Part shown: positions 34,527 through 46,250 of the stretch, piece by piece | Numbering within the stretch: position 1 is the first letter of the stretch | How the letters are laid out: every line of letters begins with the position of its first letter | Assembly (NCBI GenBank): GCA_905183005.1 | Contig: CAJJDO010000005.1 | Coordinates: forward strand, 642,641-706,640 | DNA: 64,000 bases | Origin: Paramecium pentaurelia | Taxonomy: Eukaryota; Ciliophora; Oligohymenophorea; Peniculida; Parameciidae | Direction of reading: 5' to 3' | Position numbers and translations under genes: made by a program | Notes under the pieces: generated by a model | Database searches by the model: none | What the model was told of the DNA's origin: nothing | Seen by the model: only the letters and a program-made list of their open reading frames with translations

Positions 34527-36081
34527 TCATCCCATTATTGTTTTGAATGCATTAAAATCCATATCTTTATCAATAATGTTTTTTAAATTAATCTATTATT
34601 CATGTTGATTAAATGAAGTAAACTGATTTTTAGTATTTGATATACTATCCCACTTATTATTTAAATTAGCATTTTAATCAAAAATACATTTAATACTTTT
34701 TTATGATATCACATTATCAGATTAACTTAGAAAATCAAACATAAATTATAATTATTTTTGATAATCTATAGGTGTTAATGTCAAAGCTACAAATTCAAAA
34801 TAATCTAAATAACCATTACTATTGCAATCAATATATGGCCATAATTTTTGAATATCTTATTTATTAACTTTCAAATATGTAGCTAATTCTTATTATGTTA
34901 TCAATCCACTTTATGATGTATTTATGAAAAAGAAATTATTCTTTTAGTTACTTAAATCACATGAATCAATTTAAGTTGATAAATAATAAAGTGCCAATCT
35001 TCTTAATGGATGATATTTAATCCATTAATTAAGATTTAACATTGAAATCATTTTAAAATCATTAAGAAACTTCTGATTGTATTAGGTTATTAATTTATGA
35101 CTTAACAAATCTTTAGGTATAATTCTATTTGATGCTGGACATACTTATTACTTTATGAAATCTTTAATTTCCTATGAAATACCTTACCATTCATCACCTT
35201 AATATAAATATAATATAAATACCTTCAAATTGCAAAGTTCCAGATTTGATTTCTATTAATATTTCTTTTTCATTCTCTCCATAAAATGGAGGATAACCAC
35301 ATAAAATAACATATAGAACAACTCCTGCTGACCAAACATCACATTTATAATCATATAAACCATCCAATACTTCTGGAGCTACATAATAAGCCTAATTTTA
35401 AATTAATAATTTTACTGTTCCACTTTTAGTTTTCAATTTTTCTATTCCTCTTTTTGCAATTCCAAAATCAATTACAATTAATGAACCCATGTCATTCTTC
35501 TTTTGGAATAAAAAGTTTTCAGGTTTCAAATCTCTATGAATTTTAATTTTTAATATACCTATGTACTATTTTGAATCCTTAATAATAATTAACTGCTCTC
35601 ATGTATTATATATAAACTTTAAATGCATCCTCAACTGAAAGACAACCTTTTTCAAGTACTTTATCAAAAACATCACCTCCTTAACAGATTCTATCAAGTA
35701 ATTGAATTGATATTTTTACTCCAAAATCATATATAAATATTCTGCATCTTCAAAAGTCTCAAATAATCTTAAAATGTTAGGATGATCCTTAAATTGATTA
35801 TATTAATTACCAATAACTCCATAATTGTAATTTCACTCAATAATCTATCTTTGTATTTTATATTCAATTTATTAATCACTTTAACTGCTCTAACTTGTTT
35901 ACTTAATTTATGAACTGCTCTATAAACACTTCCATATGCTCCTTAACCAATTTTCTAAATGAGATAATAAAAATAAACTCACATCTTTCAATTCATAACT
36001 ATACACTTATGTAATAGGTTAATTATTTTTTTTTATTAGTGTTTACTTATATATATGAAAGGCAGTTGATTTTGGATCCAT
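34527..36081 (-). CDS. Calcium-dependent protein kinase (CDPK), divergent EF-hands
   Basis: Six introns (23-29 nt) build 466 residues. The kinase part has GQGAYGSVYRAV, the lysine in RAVKVI, HRDLKPENF, IDFGIAKRG, GTAYYVAPEVL and DVWSAGVVLYVILCGYPPFYG. A junction region and C-terminal EF-hands follow: INTSQSGLITQQEL (degenerate, Asn at position 1) and IDCNSNGYLDYFEF (good). Other expected EF-hands are not recognisable. CDPKs couple calcium to motility and exocytosis in ciliates. The short N-terminus (MDPKSTAFH) lacks a Gly at position 2, so no N-myristoylation is expected. The start was chosen because this frame runs cleanly into the kinase without an intron before 36000. Confidence 0.85.
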
Positions 36082-36327
36082 CTGATATAGTTTTCACTTT
36101 TATAATTAATTATAGATATTACATTACTATTTATTTTATTTTCAATATCACTGTATCTAACTATATTGTATTACTAAATATCTATATTTAATTACCTTTA
36201 TTTCATTTAATTTATTTTATAATGTAAAAGATATGAATATAACAAATAATTATAATCTCTATAATAAATAATTAAAAGATATTTTATTAATAAGTGAATT
36301 AAATATAGTATGTAAAATGATAAAAAA

Positions 36328-36717
36328 TCATTTACAAGTCATTGATATTCCAAAAAATTTTTTGAAAATACTTTATTTTTATTATCTCTCCTCAATTATT
36401 TTTAAATCTTTTTCATGGAATTCTTTCATTATTTTTGGTTCCATTTACTTCACTACAACAACAAATCGTTTTTCATTTGTTCTTATTAGTTTTCTATTTC
36501 TTTCTAAAGCAGGAAAAGATAATTTAGGTTCACCACTTTTTTTTGCCAAATACAAAGAAACATCTTAATTAGAGATATTTTGTTTTCTTTTAATCATGTC
36601 AAGAACTTCTTCTACAGTAGTTTAATCATCATAATCCACTTAAATTAACTATTTATTAATGTAGATATCAAATTATAGTTTCTCTACTTTTAAGAGGCTT
36701 TTTTTCACTTATGACAT
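36328..36717 (-). CDS. Small protein, possible ubiquitin-like fold
   Basis: An intron-free frame of 129 residues. The first 90 residues alternate strands and helix in a way that recalls ubiquitin-like or Ras-binding folds: LLKVEKLQFDIYINKQLIQV, then DDQTTVEEVLDMIKRKQN, then VSLYLAKKSG and RFVVVVKQ. The C-terminus is helical and basic. No Gly-Gly end, so it would not be a conjugated modifier. The fold suggestion is weak; no named family is recognised. It lies between two minus-strand genes on the same strand. Confidence 0.45.
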
Positions 36718-36849
36718 ATTAATATAATAAATTATTTTATATAATTTTCATATTACAATTAAGTTAATATACAAGGCTAACGAATAGATTTTATTATTAT
36801 TTTTATTAGTATTCCATAATTGATGTCATTATTTAAAATAAATAATAAA

Positions 36850-37620
36850 TCAATCAAATAAATCATCGTTAACAATATCAAATTATCTTTATTTTTTGTT
36901 CCAAAGAAAGAGTTATTTTTTATAATATCTAGTTAATCTAATTTAAATTACTTCTCATTATATTCCTACAACAAATCATCATCAATATCTTCTTTAAAGA
37001 TATCTGAGAATTAAATTTCTGCAGTGTGCTATCCAGATTGTTATTTTTATAAGCTATTATTTTGAAATCTATTATATTCTTTTATTTTTGGTAAATGAAA
37101 TTATCTAACTTTCTAATCATAATCCTTTCTCCTTTTCCAAATATCCTCTGCTTTAATCTTTTTTCCACATTCCCCAAAGGATAACTAATTTTTATGGTAT
37201 TTATTTGGAGCAACTGATGAATGATTGATTTTATTCTCAGATTACAATTTGCTGCCATATTCATTTCTTACTAAAAATCTACCTTTCTAAGGACTCTATT
37301 TATTATCCTCATTCTTAACTTAATTCATAGCATTATTGTTATCAACATTGAGAACAGGCCCTTTGTTGCTAGAAATCAATGCTTCTGATTACTATTTCTG
37401 TAAATGAACACTTTGAATGCCCTACTTAAAATAGGAATTACTTGCATAACTTTTCTAACTTAAGCTGCATCCTCTAAAGACAATTTAATCTTGGTGGCTG
37501 AAGACTAAACTTTATAATTCAATTTACATAAGTAATATAGATGGATTCTAAAGGTTCTGTTTTTTGCTTATTTATTTATTGCAAAACCTTTTGTTAGATT
37601 ATGGATTACAAAGTGTGCAT
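36850..37620 (-). CDS. Unknown basic protein
   Basis: Three introns (23, 20 and 23 nt) give 234 residues. The start is ATG 37620 (MHTLQSIIQQK). Segments include QKTEPLESIYITY, KIKLSLEDAAQVRKVMQ, KKIKAEDIWKRRKDYDQKVR and an acidic end FDIVNDDLFD. It is hydrophilic, without motifs. An open frame upstream (37620-37790, minus; LDLDDVESKFIKYDDVKR) may be a separate small gene or a missed first exon; I found no intron joining it. Function unknown. Confidence 0.5.
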
Positions 37621-37793
37621 TTGTAAATTAACTATAATTAATTTGTATTTATTATGTATTTAATTATCTCAACCATCTAACATTTACTTAAATCATAATT
37701 CTCTTAACATCATCATATTTTATAAATTTACTCTCCACATCATCCAAATCCAAATAAATTATATATAAATACATCATTAATTATCATAATCAA

Positions 37794-38355
37794 ATGGTTA
37801 GAGATCTATATGATTTTTTCTCTTAAAATACTGAGAGTACAGATGCAGAACTTAATTACAATAAATTTATACTTCATAAAAATAGAGTTAAAAAACCAAA
37901 TAATTCTGTCTACAAAATAGAAGAAAATAGATAACGAAAAAAAAGTTATGCTTTTGGCTCTTCAACAGAAAGATCAAAAGAAGATATCAAATTACCTCCA
38001 CTATTAAGCTATGAGATTTCGTATTCTCAAGTTGATGTCTATGTTCCTAAAGTTAGAATTTAATAAAGAAATAATAACCAATCTAAAACTAAATTTACTA
38101 CCGAATCTAATATTAATAAAGTAAGAAAACCCTAAAAACTTAAATCTCTTTAAATTGAGAGTACAAATCAAAGACAATTATAGAGATTATTTCCATTAGA
38201 ATTTGAAAGACCTAATCAATATTTCCCTGCTCATCCTTATTAACCAATGAGCAATAATGAACTTAAAGATTTGTTTCAAAGTCTATTGTATGTTATAATC
38301 ATTAAACAATAGATCTAAACATAGATGTCGTAAGCCAACTAATTCCTGGGATTGA
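37794..38355 (+). CDS. Unknown Ser/Lys-rich protein
   Basis: A 178-residue hydrophilic protein with one 25-nt intron near the end, after which the tail reads SKHRCRKPTNSWD. Short motifs such as KKSYAFGSSTERS and PLEFERPNQYFPAHPYQP are seen. There is no membrane segment or recognised domain. The composition suggests a disordered adaptor or cortical protein. Spacer to the divergent neighbour is 173 bp, unusually long for this window. Confidence 0.5.
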
Positions 38356-38533
38356 TGACGTAATCTCATGAATAATCAATTGTTTATATTTAAAATATAT
38401 GATCACATAATATTCATTTTTGATTCAATTAATTAATTATTAATCAATAACTCTTTAAAAACAAAGGTATTTAAAATACTCTATTGTAGAGCTTTACAAT
38501 TTACATAAAAGAATATTATTATTATTATTTTTA

Positions 38534-39051
38534 ATGTCATTGTATTATCAATTAAAAAAAAATATAATAGAACCAAAAAGAGAAATAGAATTCAAGGACT
38601 TTAAAATTCGAAATCAATATTTAGTTGTTAAATAACTTAAGAACAGAAACATATTTTATTTCTAGAATCTAAGTCCATTTAGTCCTAATAGAGTTAAACA
38701 TCTTCCAAAGTTAAGATTGCCTAGTCTTCCTCATTCTGATAGCAATTAATAATATCTTTCTAAAAGTCCTAAGAATATTCCATAAAGGAGCATTATAGAA
38801 TATCCTTATTTACAATTGCTAAGTTAATAAAGTTAAGATTTAAAGGAATTTGTAATCCAATAACGACCAGTTGATAAACTAATTTAAAAAAAGAAAGAAA
38901 AAACAGTATTTTAAACAGATGATTTGAACTTTGAATATAGATAACCTAAAAATCTAAGGAAATACTCCTTATAAATTTAAGATGATAAGAAGTAATATAT
39001 TTTACATTAAAATATAGATTTAATTTAAGTCCAAAAAATAAATAAATTTGA
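38534..39051 (+). CDS. Unknown Pro/Ser/Lys-rich protein
   Basis: 163 residues after removal of a 26-nt intron at the 3' end; without splicing the frame would run on into the ribosomal gene downstream. It is rich in short proline motifs (LSPFSPNRVKHLPKLRLPSLP, KSPKNIPQ), which could be phosphorylation sites of proline-directed kinases. It ends NLSPKNKQI. No fold or family recognised. It lies 166 bp upstream of eS8 and 178 bp after the previous same-strand gene, which it resembles in composition. Confidence 0.5.
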
Positions 39052-39217
39052 TTTTTTACAATTATTCATATTTAATATTTGTTAGAAATTTATAATCATC
39101 ACTTCTATTTTGTAAAAAACATTGAATTATTAATGGAAAATAATAAACAAATTTGATTTAATATATAAGCACATTTTAAAATTAAATAAAATCTTTTTTT
39201 ATTTAAGAAAGCATTTC

Positions 39218-39862
39218 ATGGGAATTTCAAGAGACAGTAGACACAAAAGAAGACTTACTGGAGGTCGTATGCCTATCCATAAGAAAAAGAGAGCCTTTGA
39301 AAAAGGAAGATAAGCAGCAATGACTAAATTAGTATCAGGAGAAAAGAGAGTAAGAAGATTAAGAGTCAGGGGAGGAAATTTCAAATTCAGAGCTCTTCGT
39401 TTATCTGAAGGCAATTTCTCTTGGGGAAGCCAAGGAATTGCTAAAAAAGCTAAAATTGTTGAGGTTGTTTATCATCCATCAAATAATGAATTGGTAAGAA
39501 CAAAGACACTTACTAGAGGAGTGATTGTTTAAGTAGATGCTGCTCCATTTAGATAATGGTATGCAAAGAAATATAATGTAGAATTGGGATCAAAAAAGAA
39601 GGATAAGAAAGTAATTATTAAAATATTAAATTAGGAAGGACAACCTGAATAAACTAAGAAATCAAGAAGTCTAATTAAGAAATTAGAACAAAGAGCAAAG
39701 GAAAATGCTATTGATGCATTGGTTTAAGAATAATTTACAAATTAAAGATTATTGGTAAGAATTACATCAAGACCAGGATAATCAGGTAGAGCTGATGGTT
39801 ATATTTTGGAAGGAAAGGAATTAGAATTTTATATTAAGAAAGTCGAATAAAAGAAGAAATGA
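39218..39862 (+). CDS. RPS8: Ribosomal protein eS8
   Basis: The 206-residue product is eS8 along its full length: MGISRDSRHKRRLTGGRM, KKKRAFEKGR, FRALRLSEGNFSW, VYHPSNNELVRTKTLTRG, APFRQWYAKKY and ITSRPGQSGRADGYILEG, ending in a lysine run. One 24-nt intron interrupts the acidic/lysine-rich middle. eS8 is a 40S subunit protein on the body near 18S rRNA helices. In the family the second residue is also glycine. Codons are richer in AGA and GGA than neighbours, as expected for a highly expressed gene. Confidence 0.95.
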
Positions 39863-39970
39863 TTGCATTATAAATACATTACATTCAAAAAAATAGGTAC
39901 ATTAATATATTTAATAATTTATATTAAAAATTAATGAGTAATATGTAGATTTAAAACTATATATACATTA

Positions 39971-42794
39971 TCATTTTTTTCTCTTTTCTGATCCAAATAA
40001 TTTAGAAAACTTAGCTAATTTATTTGCAGCACTATTTGTTGTAGTTTTTGGAGAAGGTAAATTACCAAATTATTCTGTTTTTAATCTCTCTAATATTTGT
40101 TTATTATTCTAATCAGGAATTGTAGTAACTCTATCAGAACTTAACAATTATTTAGATTGATCAAACAATGATTTTAATTTCTAAATTATTTAATTTTACT
40201 ACTTTTAAATCTTGAATTGACATTGAAGGCTATTATAAAGTTTTAGAATAAGCATGACCTAATCTTAAAGATTATTGAAGTATTTATGAAGATTTTGTTA
40301 AGAGATTATGCTTTTTGAAATAATCATGAGCTTCACTTTTAATGTTTGGTTTCTATATATTTTTACTTTCTTATGGTGAATGCTTATTAATTATTTAATA
40401 AATTTACCTTGACTTTTGATATCATTTATTTATTTGGAGAAATTGGTTCTTATTAAACAATTTAAGAAACTAATTTGCTTGTATTAACTAAATTGGTTCT
40501 ATTTTTTAATTCTTCTTATGGTCTTGCATAATAGAAGTTTTCCAATTCATAATTTGCATTATCTACATTCTAAATATATCAATAATAAATACTTAAAATT
40601 CATATTGAAGATTAAATGCATATTATTTTCTAAATTCAGCATCTCCTTTATTAAATTCTTCTTCATCAAAATTATATTTTAAAGGTTCTGGTTTATAAGG
40701 AGTTGGAAGAGTCTAATTTACTATTCCTTCAAAATCAACATTATGAAACCAGACATGTGTTAATATTTCTGAAATGCCACCATTTGATCCTAATCTTTTA
40801 TTAGGATCTTTCTAAAGTAATTTAGTTATTAAATCTTTTAATTAATCAGAAATTTAAACATAGTCTGGAAATTAAACATTCTCAGTCAATATGGCATTAT
40901 AAATTTCTGAAGTATCATGTGAATAAAAGGGAGGTAATCCAGAAACAAGTTCATAAAGCAAAGCTCCAAGACAATAACAATCTACTAAATAACTATGTCC
41001 AGATTTCATTAACATTTCAGGAGCCATATATTCAGGTGAGCCACAAAAGGAATAGGCTAGTTCTCCATCTTCCATATTTGGTTTAGACAATCCAAAATCA
41101 CTTAACATCATATGACCCTACAAATCCAATAAAATATTTTCAGGTTTAATATCTCTGTATACAATATTTTATGAATGTAAATAGGCCATTCCAATGCATA
41201 TTTCTACAAAATAATATTATGCTTCTTATTCATTTAATCGTTTTAATTTTCTCAAGTGATAAAATAACTCTCCTCCCGCACTATACTCTAAAACAAAAGC
41301 AATATAAAATCTAGTTTCGAAAGCATAATGTAATTTTATTATATACTAATTTTCCATTCTTACCATAATGTCTCTTTCATTTTATACTATTATTTCTTTA
41401 GCATTATCAAATATGAACTTTTTATCAATTAATTTTAATGCATAAAATTAACCATTGTCTTTTTTTTTGACCAAATATACCCTTGAAAAACCACCTACTC
41501 CTATACATTTTATCAAATTAAAGTCTTTTAATCCAACTCTCTAAGTCTCTTTAGGCTAATCATACAGTGGTTACAATTAAAGTATTTTACCCTAAAATAC
41601 ATTTAAAGGTAGATCTGGCAATGAAAGGTAATAATCATATGGAATATTCTTAGTAACTGTAATGAATTGGCAAATCTTATTCAATTCTAAATTAATTATA
41701 TATGTACCATCTTAAATATATTAGTCTTCAGTAGAACCAGTTCCTCCTCCTTCTATTTTTGCTGATATCACTTCAATACTTGCAATTTATTCAATAAGAA
41801 AGTTATATAAATCATCAGTTTTTTAATTAATGTAATCAAATAAATAGTAATATCTAAGGTAATAGAATGAAAAATTACTTTGTTTATTTATAGAATAAAA
41901 CTATTTATAATTGCTTTTTAGTATCATACTATAATTATTCTTCTATTTTAGTTTTAGACTATTATTTTATTATAGGAGTCTATTCAGTTTTTGAATATCC
42001 TTAATTAAGTGATTTAGAATCACCCTCTGTTTTTTTTGATAATTTTGATGAATAAGGTTGAGGGGATCCTTTAGTAGATTTTTAACTGATCAACATATCT
42101 TCAATAGATTATCTATGATTTGTTGATGTGTCTGATTATATAGATTACTTATTTTACTTCAAATTAAAGTATTATTAATATTGATTTGATATCATTTGAG
42201 CATTTTTTAACTATAAATAATGATAATATAATATACCAAATCAAATAAATATTAATCTTTGGATTTAGACTTATTTAAAATTGGTTTTGACTAATTAGAA
42301 GGAGATTAATTGTAAGATTACTTAGTAGTTGAAGGTTATTTTTAGTATTCTTTTTTCTATAACATTTATTTGTTAATTCATACATCAATTGAAACAGTAG
42401 CTAATGATAAATTTTTAGTTTTCAAATTTAAACGTTTAGAGCTATTCCCTTCATCTGTTTATACTCTTTATTCAATTTGCTATTTTAGACTATTCAAATG
42501 GGGTACATTTTGTTATGATGTTTTTGTCCTTTCACTTTTTTATGTTTAAAGGAACATGTTATCAATACTTTTACTTCCTTTCAATTTAGCTCTAATGTTA
42601 TTTACAACCTAAGCTAATGAGTTTCTTTCTTTTTTAAAATAATCTTATAATTTAGTTTTCCCTTTTTATTAAGGTCTTTCTGTTTTAACTGTTTTAGCAG
42701 GGTTTTTTATGGTTTTCTTTTCCAATCGTTAAGGAGATTCTTAAAAGCTATTGCGACCTGCAATTTTTTGCATCTATTGATTTAATTTCTTCAT
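39971..42794 (-). CDS. AGC-family protein kinase with long N- and C-terminal extensions
   Basis: Six introns (22-27 nt) give 891 residues. The first 390 residues are Gln/Lys/Ser-rich, with a small ordered part before the kinase (IKKTDDLYNFLIEQIA and INLELNKICQFI). The kinase domain, about 395-660, shows GVGGFSRVYLV, YALKLIDKK, EYSAGGELFYHL, YRDIKPENILLD, LSDFGLSK, and activation loop FCGSPEYMAPEML. The AGC tail has WFHNVDFEGI and YKPEPLKYNFDEEEF, but no clear C-terminal hydrophobic motif. A 180-residue basic Ser/Gln tail follows. It resembles ciliate relatives of PKA/S6K. Activation by cAMP or lipid cannot be predicted, as no such domain is seen. Confidence 0.85.
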
Positions 42795-43062
42795 AACGAT
42801 ATATAAATAATTAATTTATTTAAATAACAAAATTTTATTTATTAAAATATTTTTTATTGTTTTTTTAGAATATTTAAATTTCTTTTGTTTCAAATAACAA
42901 ATGTTTAAAAACAATATAAATAATAATCTAAAGAGATTTATTAAATAATATATAACAATAAAATATAAATGTAGCTTAAAGAATATTAAATTTTAATCAT
43001 AGGTTTGATTCTGTAAGTAATTTTACGAAAACAATTAAAGCTTATTATATTTAAATGATATT
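42795..43062. other. Intergenic spacer
   Basis: The 268 bp between the AGC kinase start and the 3' end of the ArfGAP-like gene (both minus strand) are A+T rich with no persuasive open frame, RNA gene or repeat. Confidence 0.5.
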
Positions 43063-43714
43063 TCAAGTCTATTTCTTCAATAAGGCAGAAAATGATGAAA
43101 AAACATCATTTTAATTGGATGTTTATTTTTTTTGAACTTATTTCTATTTCTATTTCTATTTTTCAACCAATTTTTTTCCTATTTCTTCCAATTTAGTCAA
43201 ATAAAAATTCTTATCAATTTTTTTCTTTAAATCTCTTGTTAAAATTTAATATTGAATTTGCATCCATTCTATATCCTATTCAATACCCTCTAATTCCAAA
43301 GCTTTATTCAATCTTTTTTTTTGTTCAGGGTAATAACTAAGTGATTTATTTGGACTTGCATAATTAGTGCTGATGTCTGAATCAAATTCACTCAAACCTA
43401 ATGCTAACTATCATAGTTCATTAGATACTTCAAATCTATATTATAATGCTTTATGAGAATGAAATTTGTCATTAACATTAGTAACATTTAATTAAAATTT
43501 TTCATTTCCACCTTTCTACATTCTTTCTCTTTCCTCTGCATTTAGCTATGAGTATTTTTTAATATTAGTAACTCCAGGTTCAGTTGATAAAATCATAGCA
43601 CAATTTTCACATAAATATATTGCATTCATTATACATACCCATGGATCAATTAAAATAGCGTCCTTAATTAATAAAATTTGTACCACATTCTAGACAGTGA
43701 TGTCTGAAATACAT
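43063..43714 (-). CDS. ArfGAP-like zinc-finger protein with interrupted zinc finger
   Basis: From 43629 downward an open frame (one 21-nt intron) encodes about 181 residues. It starts MNAIYLCENCAMILSTEPG, which matches the second half of an ArfGAP zinc finger (W...G-I-F-L-C-x2-C-A). Helical Lys/Gln-rich sequence follows, ending SSFSALLKKQT. The first C-x2-C pair is found just upstream in another frame (from ATG 43714: HHCLECGTNF), which stops at TGA after 22 codons. No GT...AG intron of suitable phase joins the two frames. Either the gene is damaged, the assembly has an indel, an unusual splice exists, or the resemblance of the upstream piece is chance. Confidence 0.5.
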
Positions 43715-43761
43715 TATGAATTAATATTTAAAATAATTAATTTTGATATTAAAACAATTAA

Positions 43762-45876
43762 TCAAACTTATTATAGATTAGTAGCTTCAACTGGTTTGAA
43801 TAGGCTTTTAGTTACATAGACAGGTTACTTATTAGATTCAGTGTTTGCTTTTTTTCTTTGAGTTTCTTTTCTTTATAAATGAGGAGCTAAAATAATGAAA
43901 TATTTTATAATACTTGATGTGGTTTAAGTCTATTAGAATATTTCAAAAATCTTTTAATATGGAAATCTATCAATTTTATTTGAAAAAACAAATAGTTTTA
44001 AGAAAAAGTATTCAAGTTAATTATTATTAATATCTATATCCATAAAAATAAATGTTTCTAATATTTATCTTTTAGTTAATTCACCATTATTACTTTGAAG
44101 AGAATCAAAATGTTATTTTAGAGAATTTTTATATTTGATAATAAGTTTAGTAATATCTTCTTTATGTTTCATTTCTTCTTCAGCAGTAAAGATTCTATAA
44201 TTACCAATTATCTTAGTAAAAATGCTTTTAACTCTTTCTAAGGTTTCTGTAAGTTCAATATTAAATTCAACAAATTCTTAGGAATTATCTTCTATTAAAA
44301 AACGAGCAAACATTAATGCTTTATCTTATTCAAATAACATAAATGGTTCTTTTTCAAATCTTTTTTGTAATTATTTGATACTAACTTTTTTTTCTTTTTT
44401 ATTATCATCATCAAATAGAAATTATTCTATAACATCAATTAATATTATTTTCTTTATTCTAAATCTATAATTTAATTCTTCTCCAATATGTAAAACATCA
44501 TTCATTTTTATTGCTCTTAATTTTTTTGGGACATATATTTATTGTTATTAAAAACTATCATTGTTATTTTTAAGAGTTAAACCAACAGTTTATTCTTTTT
44601 TATGAATCAATGAAGATTAAGCAGTTTCTTTATTTTTAGCTTAAACTTAAATTAATAATAGATTTTTGTATTTATCATCTAAAAGATCATATTAATTTGA
44701 TATTTTTGCAATCTAATCTTATAATACTTTTTTTTCTTTTGCTTATATTTCTGATTTTTCATTATTTTTAATTTTTAATTCATGAACCATTCCTTTAAGA
44801 TATTCATTATCAGATAAAACACTTTTAATTTATTTATTTTAATCTTCTATAGTACATTTTAAAATTCTAATTTCTTCTTTTAAATCTTCAACTTTTACTA
44901 CTTTATCTGCTAATCCATTATTAGTATTTTTTAATGCTTCTATTTTTTAAGCCAATTTATCCATAAATTAATTTTTACCTTTTAGATTCTTATGTAAATC
45001 TTCAATTGTTTCTTCATATCTTCTTACTGTTTTTAAAGTTTCAGCTAACAAATTTTTATAATAATATGTTTCTTCTTCTTGAATTTTAAGTAATCCTGTC
45101 ATTTAATCATTTTCTGTTTTTAATTAATTCATCATTTAACTTTGTATATATAATTTTTCTTCAATTAATGTATGATCATTATAATTAAATAATACTTATT
45201 ATCTTAATTATTGATCAAGCATTGTTCTTAATCTTAAACATTCTATATGAGATTCTTATAATTCTATTCTAATTTCATCTATTTTAGTAGTTTTAACATT
45301 TTATTTTAATGATTCTAATTCTTATTCTTTTGTTTTAAGAATAGTTTTAAGATCCTGAATTTGTTTTTTTAACTAAAATACATTGAAATGACTAGTTTTC
45401 TTATTACAAAACATTTCAACATTTCTAACTAAATCTGTTAAATGAATAACTTATTTTTCTAATGATGAAATTTAAGTTTTTAATTTAGTATTTTCCTCAT
45501 TACATAAATTATATTTTTATTATAATTGCAACAATTCTTAATACAATTCTTCTTTATCTTTCTTTATATATCTTGGTGTTTAACGTGGATCAGTTAATCT
45601 TGTGTCACTAACTTATTTATTATCCACCATAGTTGAGCTACTAATCTTTTTATTCTAATATAGTGAAACCGCTGATTATGGTCTTAGAAAATTGTTTGTA
45701 ACATGATGTAATGAATCTAAATCAGAAAAATATTGTATAGCACTTGGCATTAAAATTTAACATTCATTTGTTGACTTTTATTTATATCCCTAAGGTTCAT
45801 ATTTGATTGCCTAGATTCATGAATTATATTAATTTATACATACTGATTGAGGTCGTTTTATTTGTCTGTGAAACAT
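43762..45876 (-). CDS. Long coiled-coil protein
   Basis: 693 residues, one 33-nt intron close to the start. Residues 110-480 form near-continuous coiled coil with heptads (for example YNLCNEENTKLKTQISSLEK and EEIRILKCTIEDQNKQIKS). A globular C-terminal part contains VPKKLRAIKMNDVLHIGEE and GELTKRQILETFIFMDIDIN (a very weak EF-hand-like helix-loop-helix). It ends SLFKPVEATNLQQV. The pattern suits a structural protein of basal bodies, cilia or cortex; no family is recognised. Its start is 15 bp from the start of the plus-strand neighbour. Confidence 0.7.
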
Positions 45877-45891
45877 ATATTTAATAAATTA
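45877..45891. promoter_or_regulatory. 15-bp divergent intergenic region (bidirectional promoter inferred)
   Basis: The ATGs of the coiled-coil gene (minus) and the small mL47-like gene (plus) are 15 bp apart, too short for two separate promoters and untranslated regions of normal size. Regulatory sites must overlap coding sequence, or one of the two starts is further inside. Confidence 0.35.
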
Positions 45892-46208
45892 ATGAGTTAA
45901 AAGTGGAAATTAATCCCATAATACATATAAGAATTATAAGAATAGAATGATGAAAATTCTATGGCAACTCTAAGAAAACTTGGCAAATTATCAAATTTAA
46001 AAGAGGTAACTCTATATAATATTTTAATATATAGTGTGTTGATAGAGATGAGAGTGAGTTAAAGAAACAATATATTTTATTGATGAGAGAGAGAAATGAA
46101 TATTTCAAGAAATTAAAAGCCATTTAATTAATAAATGAACAAAATCCTAACTCTTAGCTAGCCTAATCTATATAATTGTTATTTGATGCAATTAATAAGC
46201 AATAATGA
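45892..46208 (+). CDS. Small mitochondrial-ribosomal mL47/uL29-like protein
   Basis: A 95-residue protein with one 29-nt intron. The second half (RDESELKKQYILLMRERNEY, then FKKLKAIQLINEQNP) follows the uL29/mL47 signature, in which two helices with L-x-K-L-x-x-x-L-L-x-E-R-N pack on the large-subunit tunnel exit. The N-terminal 35 residues (KWKLIPQYIQELQ) do not form a clear targeting leader. It could equally be a small helical assembly factor; the assignment rests mainly on the RERN-type motif. Confidence 0.45.
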
Positions 46209-46250
46209 TTAACATATATTTTAAAATAATCTGTTATATTATATTAAAAA

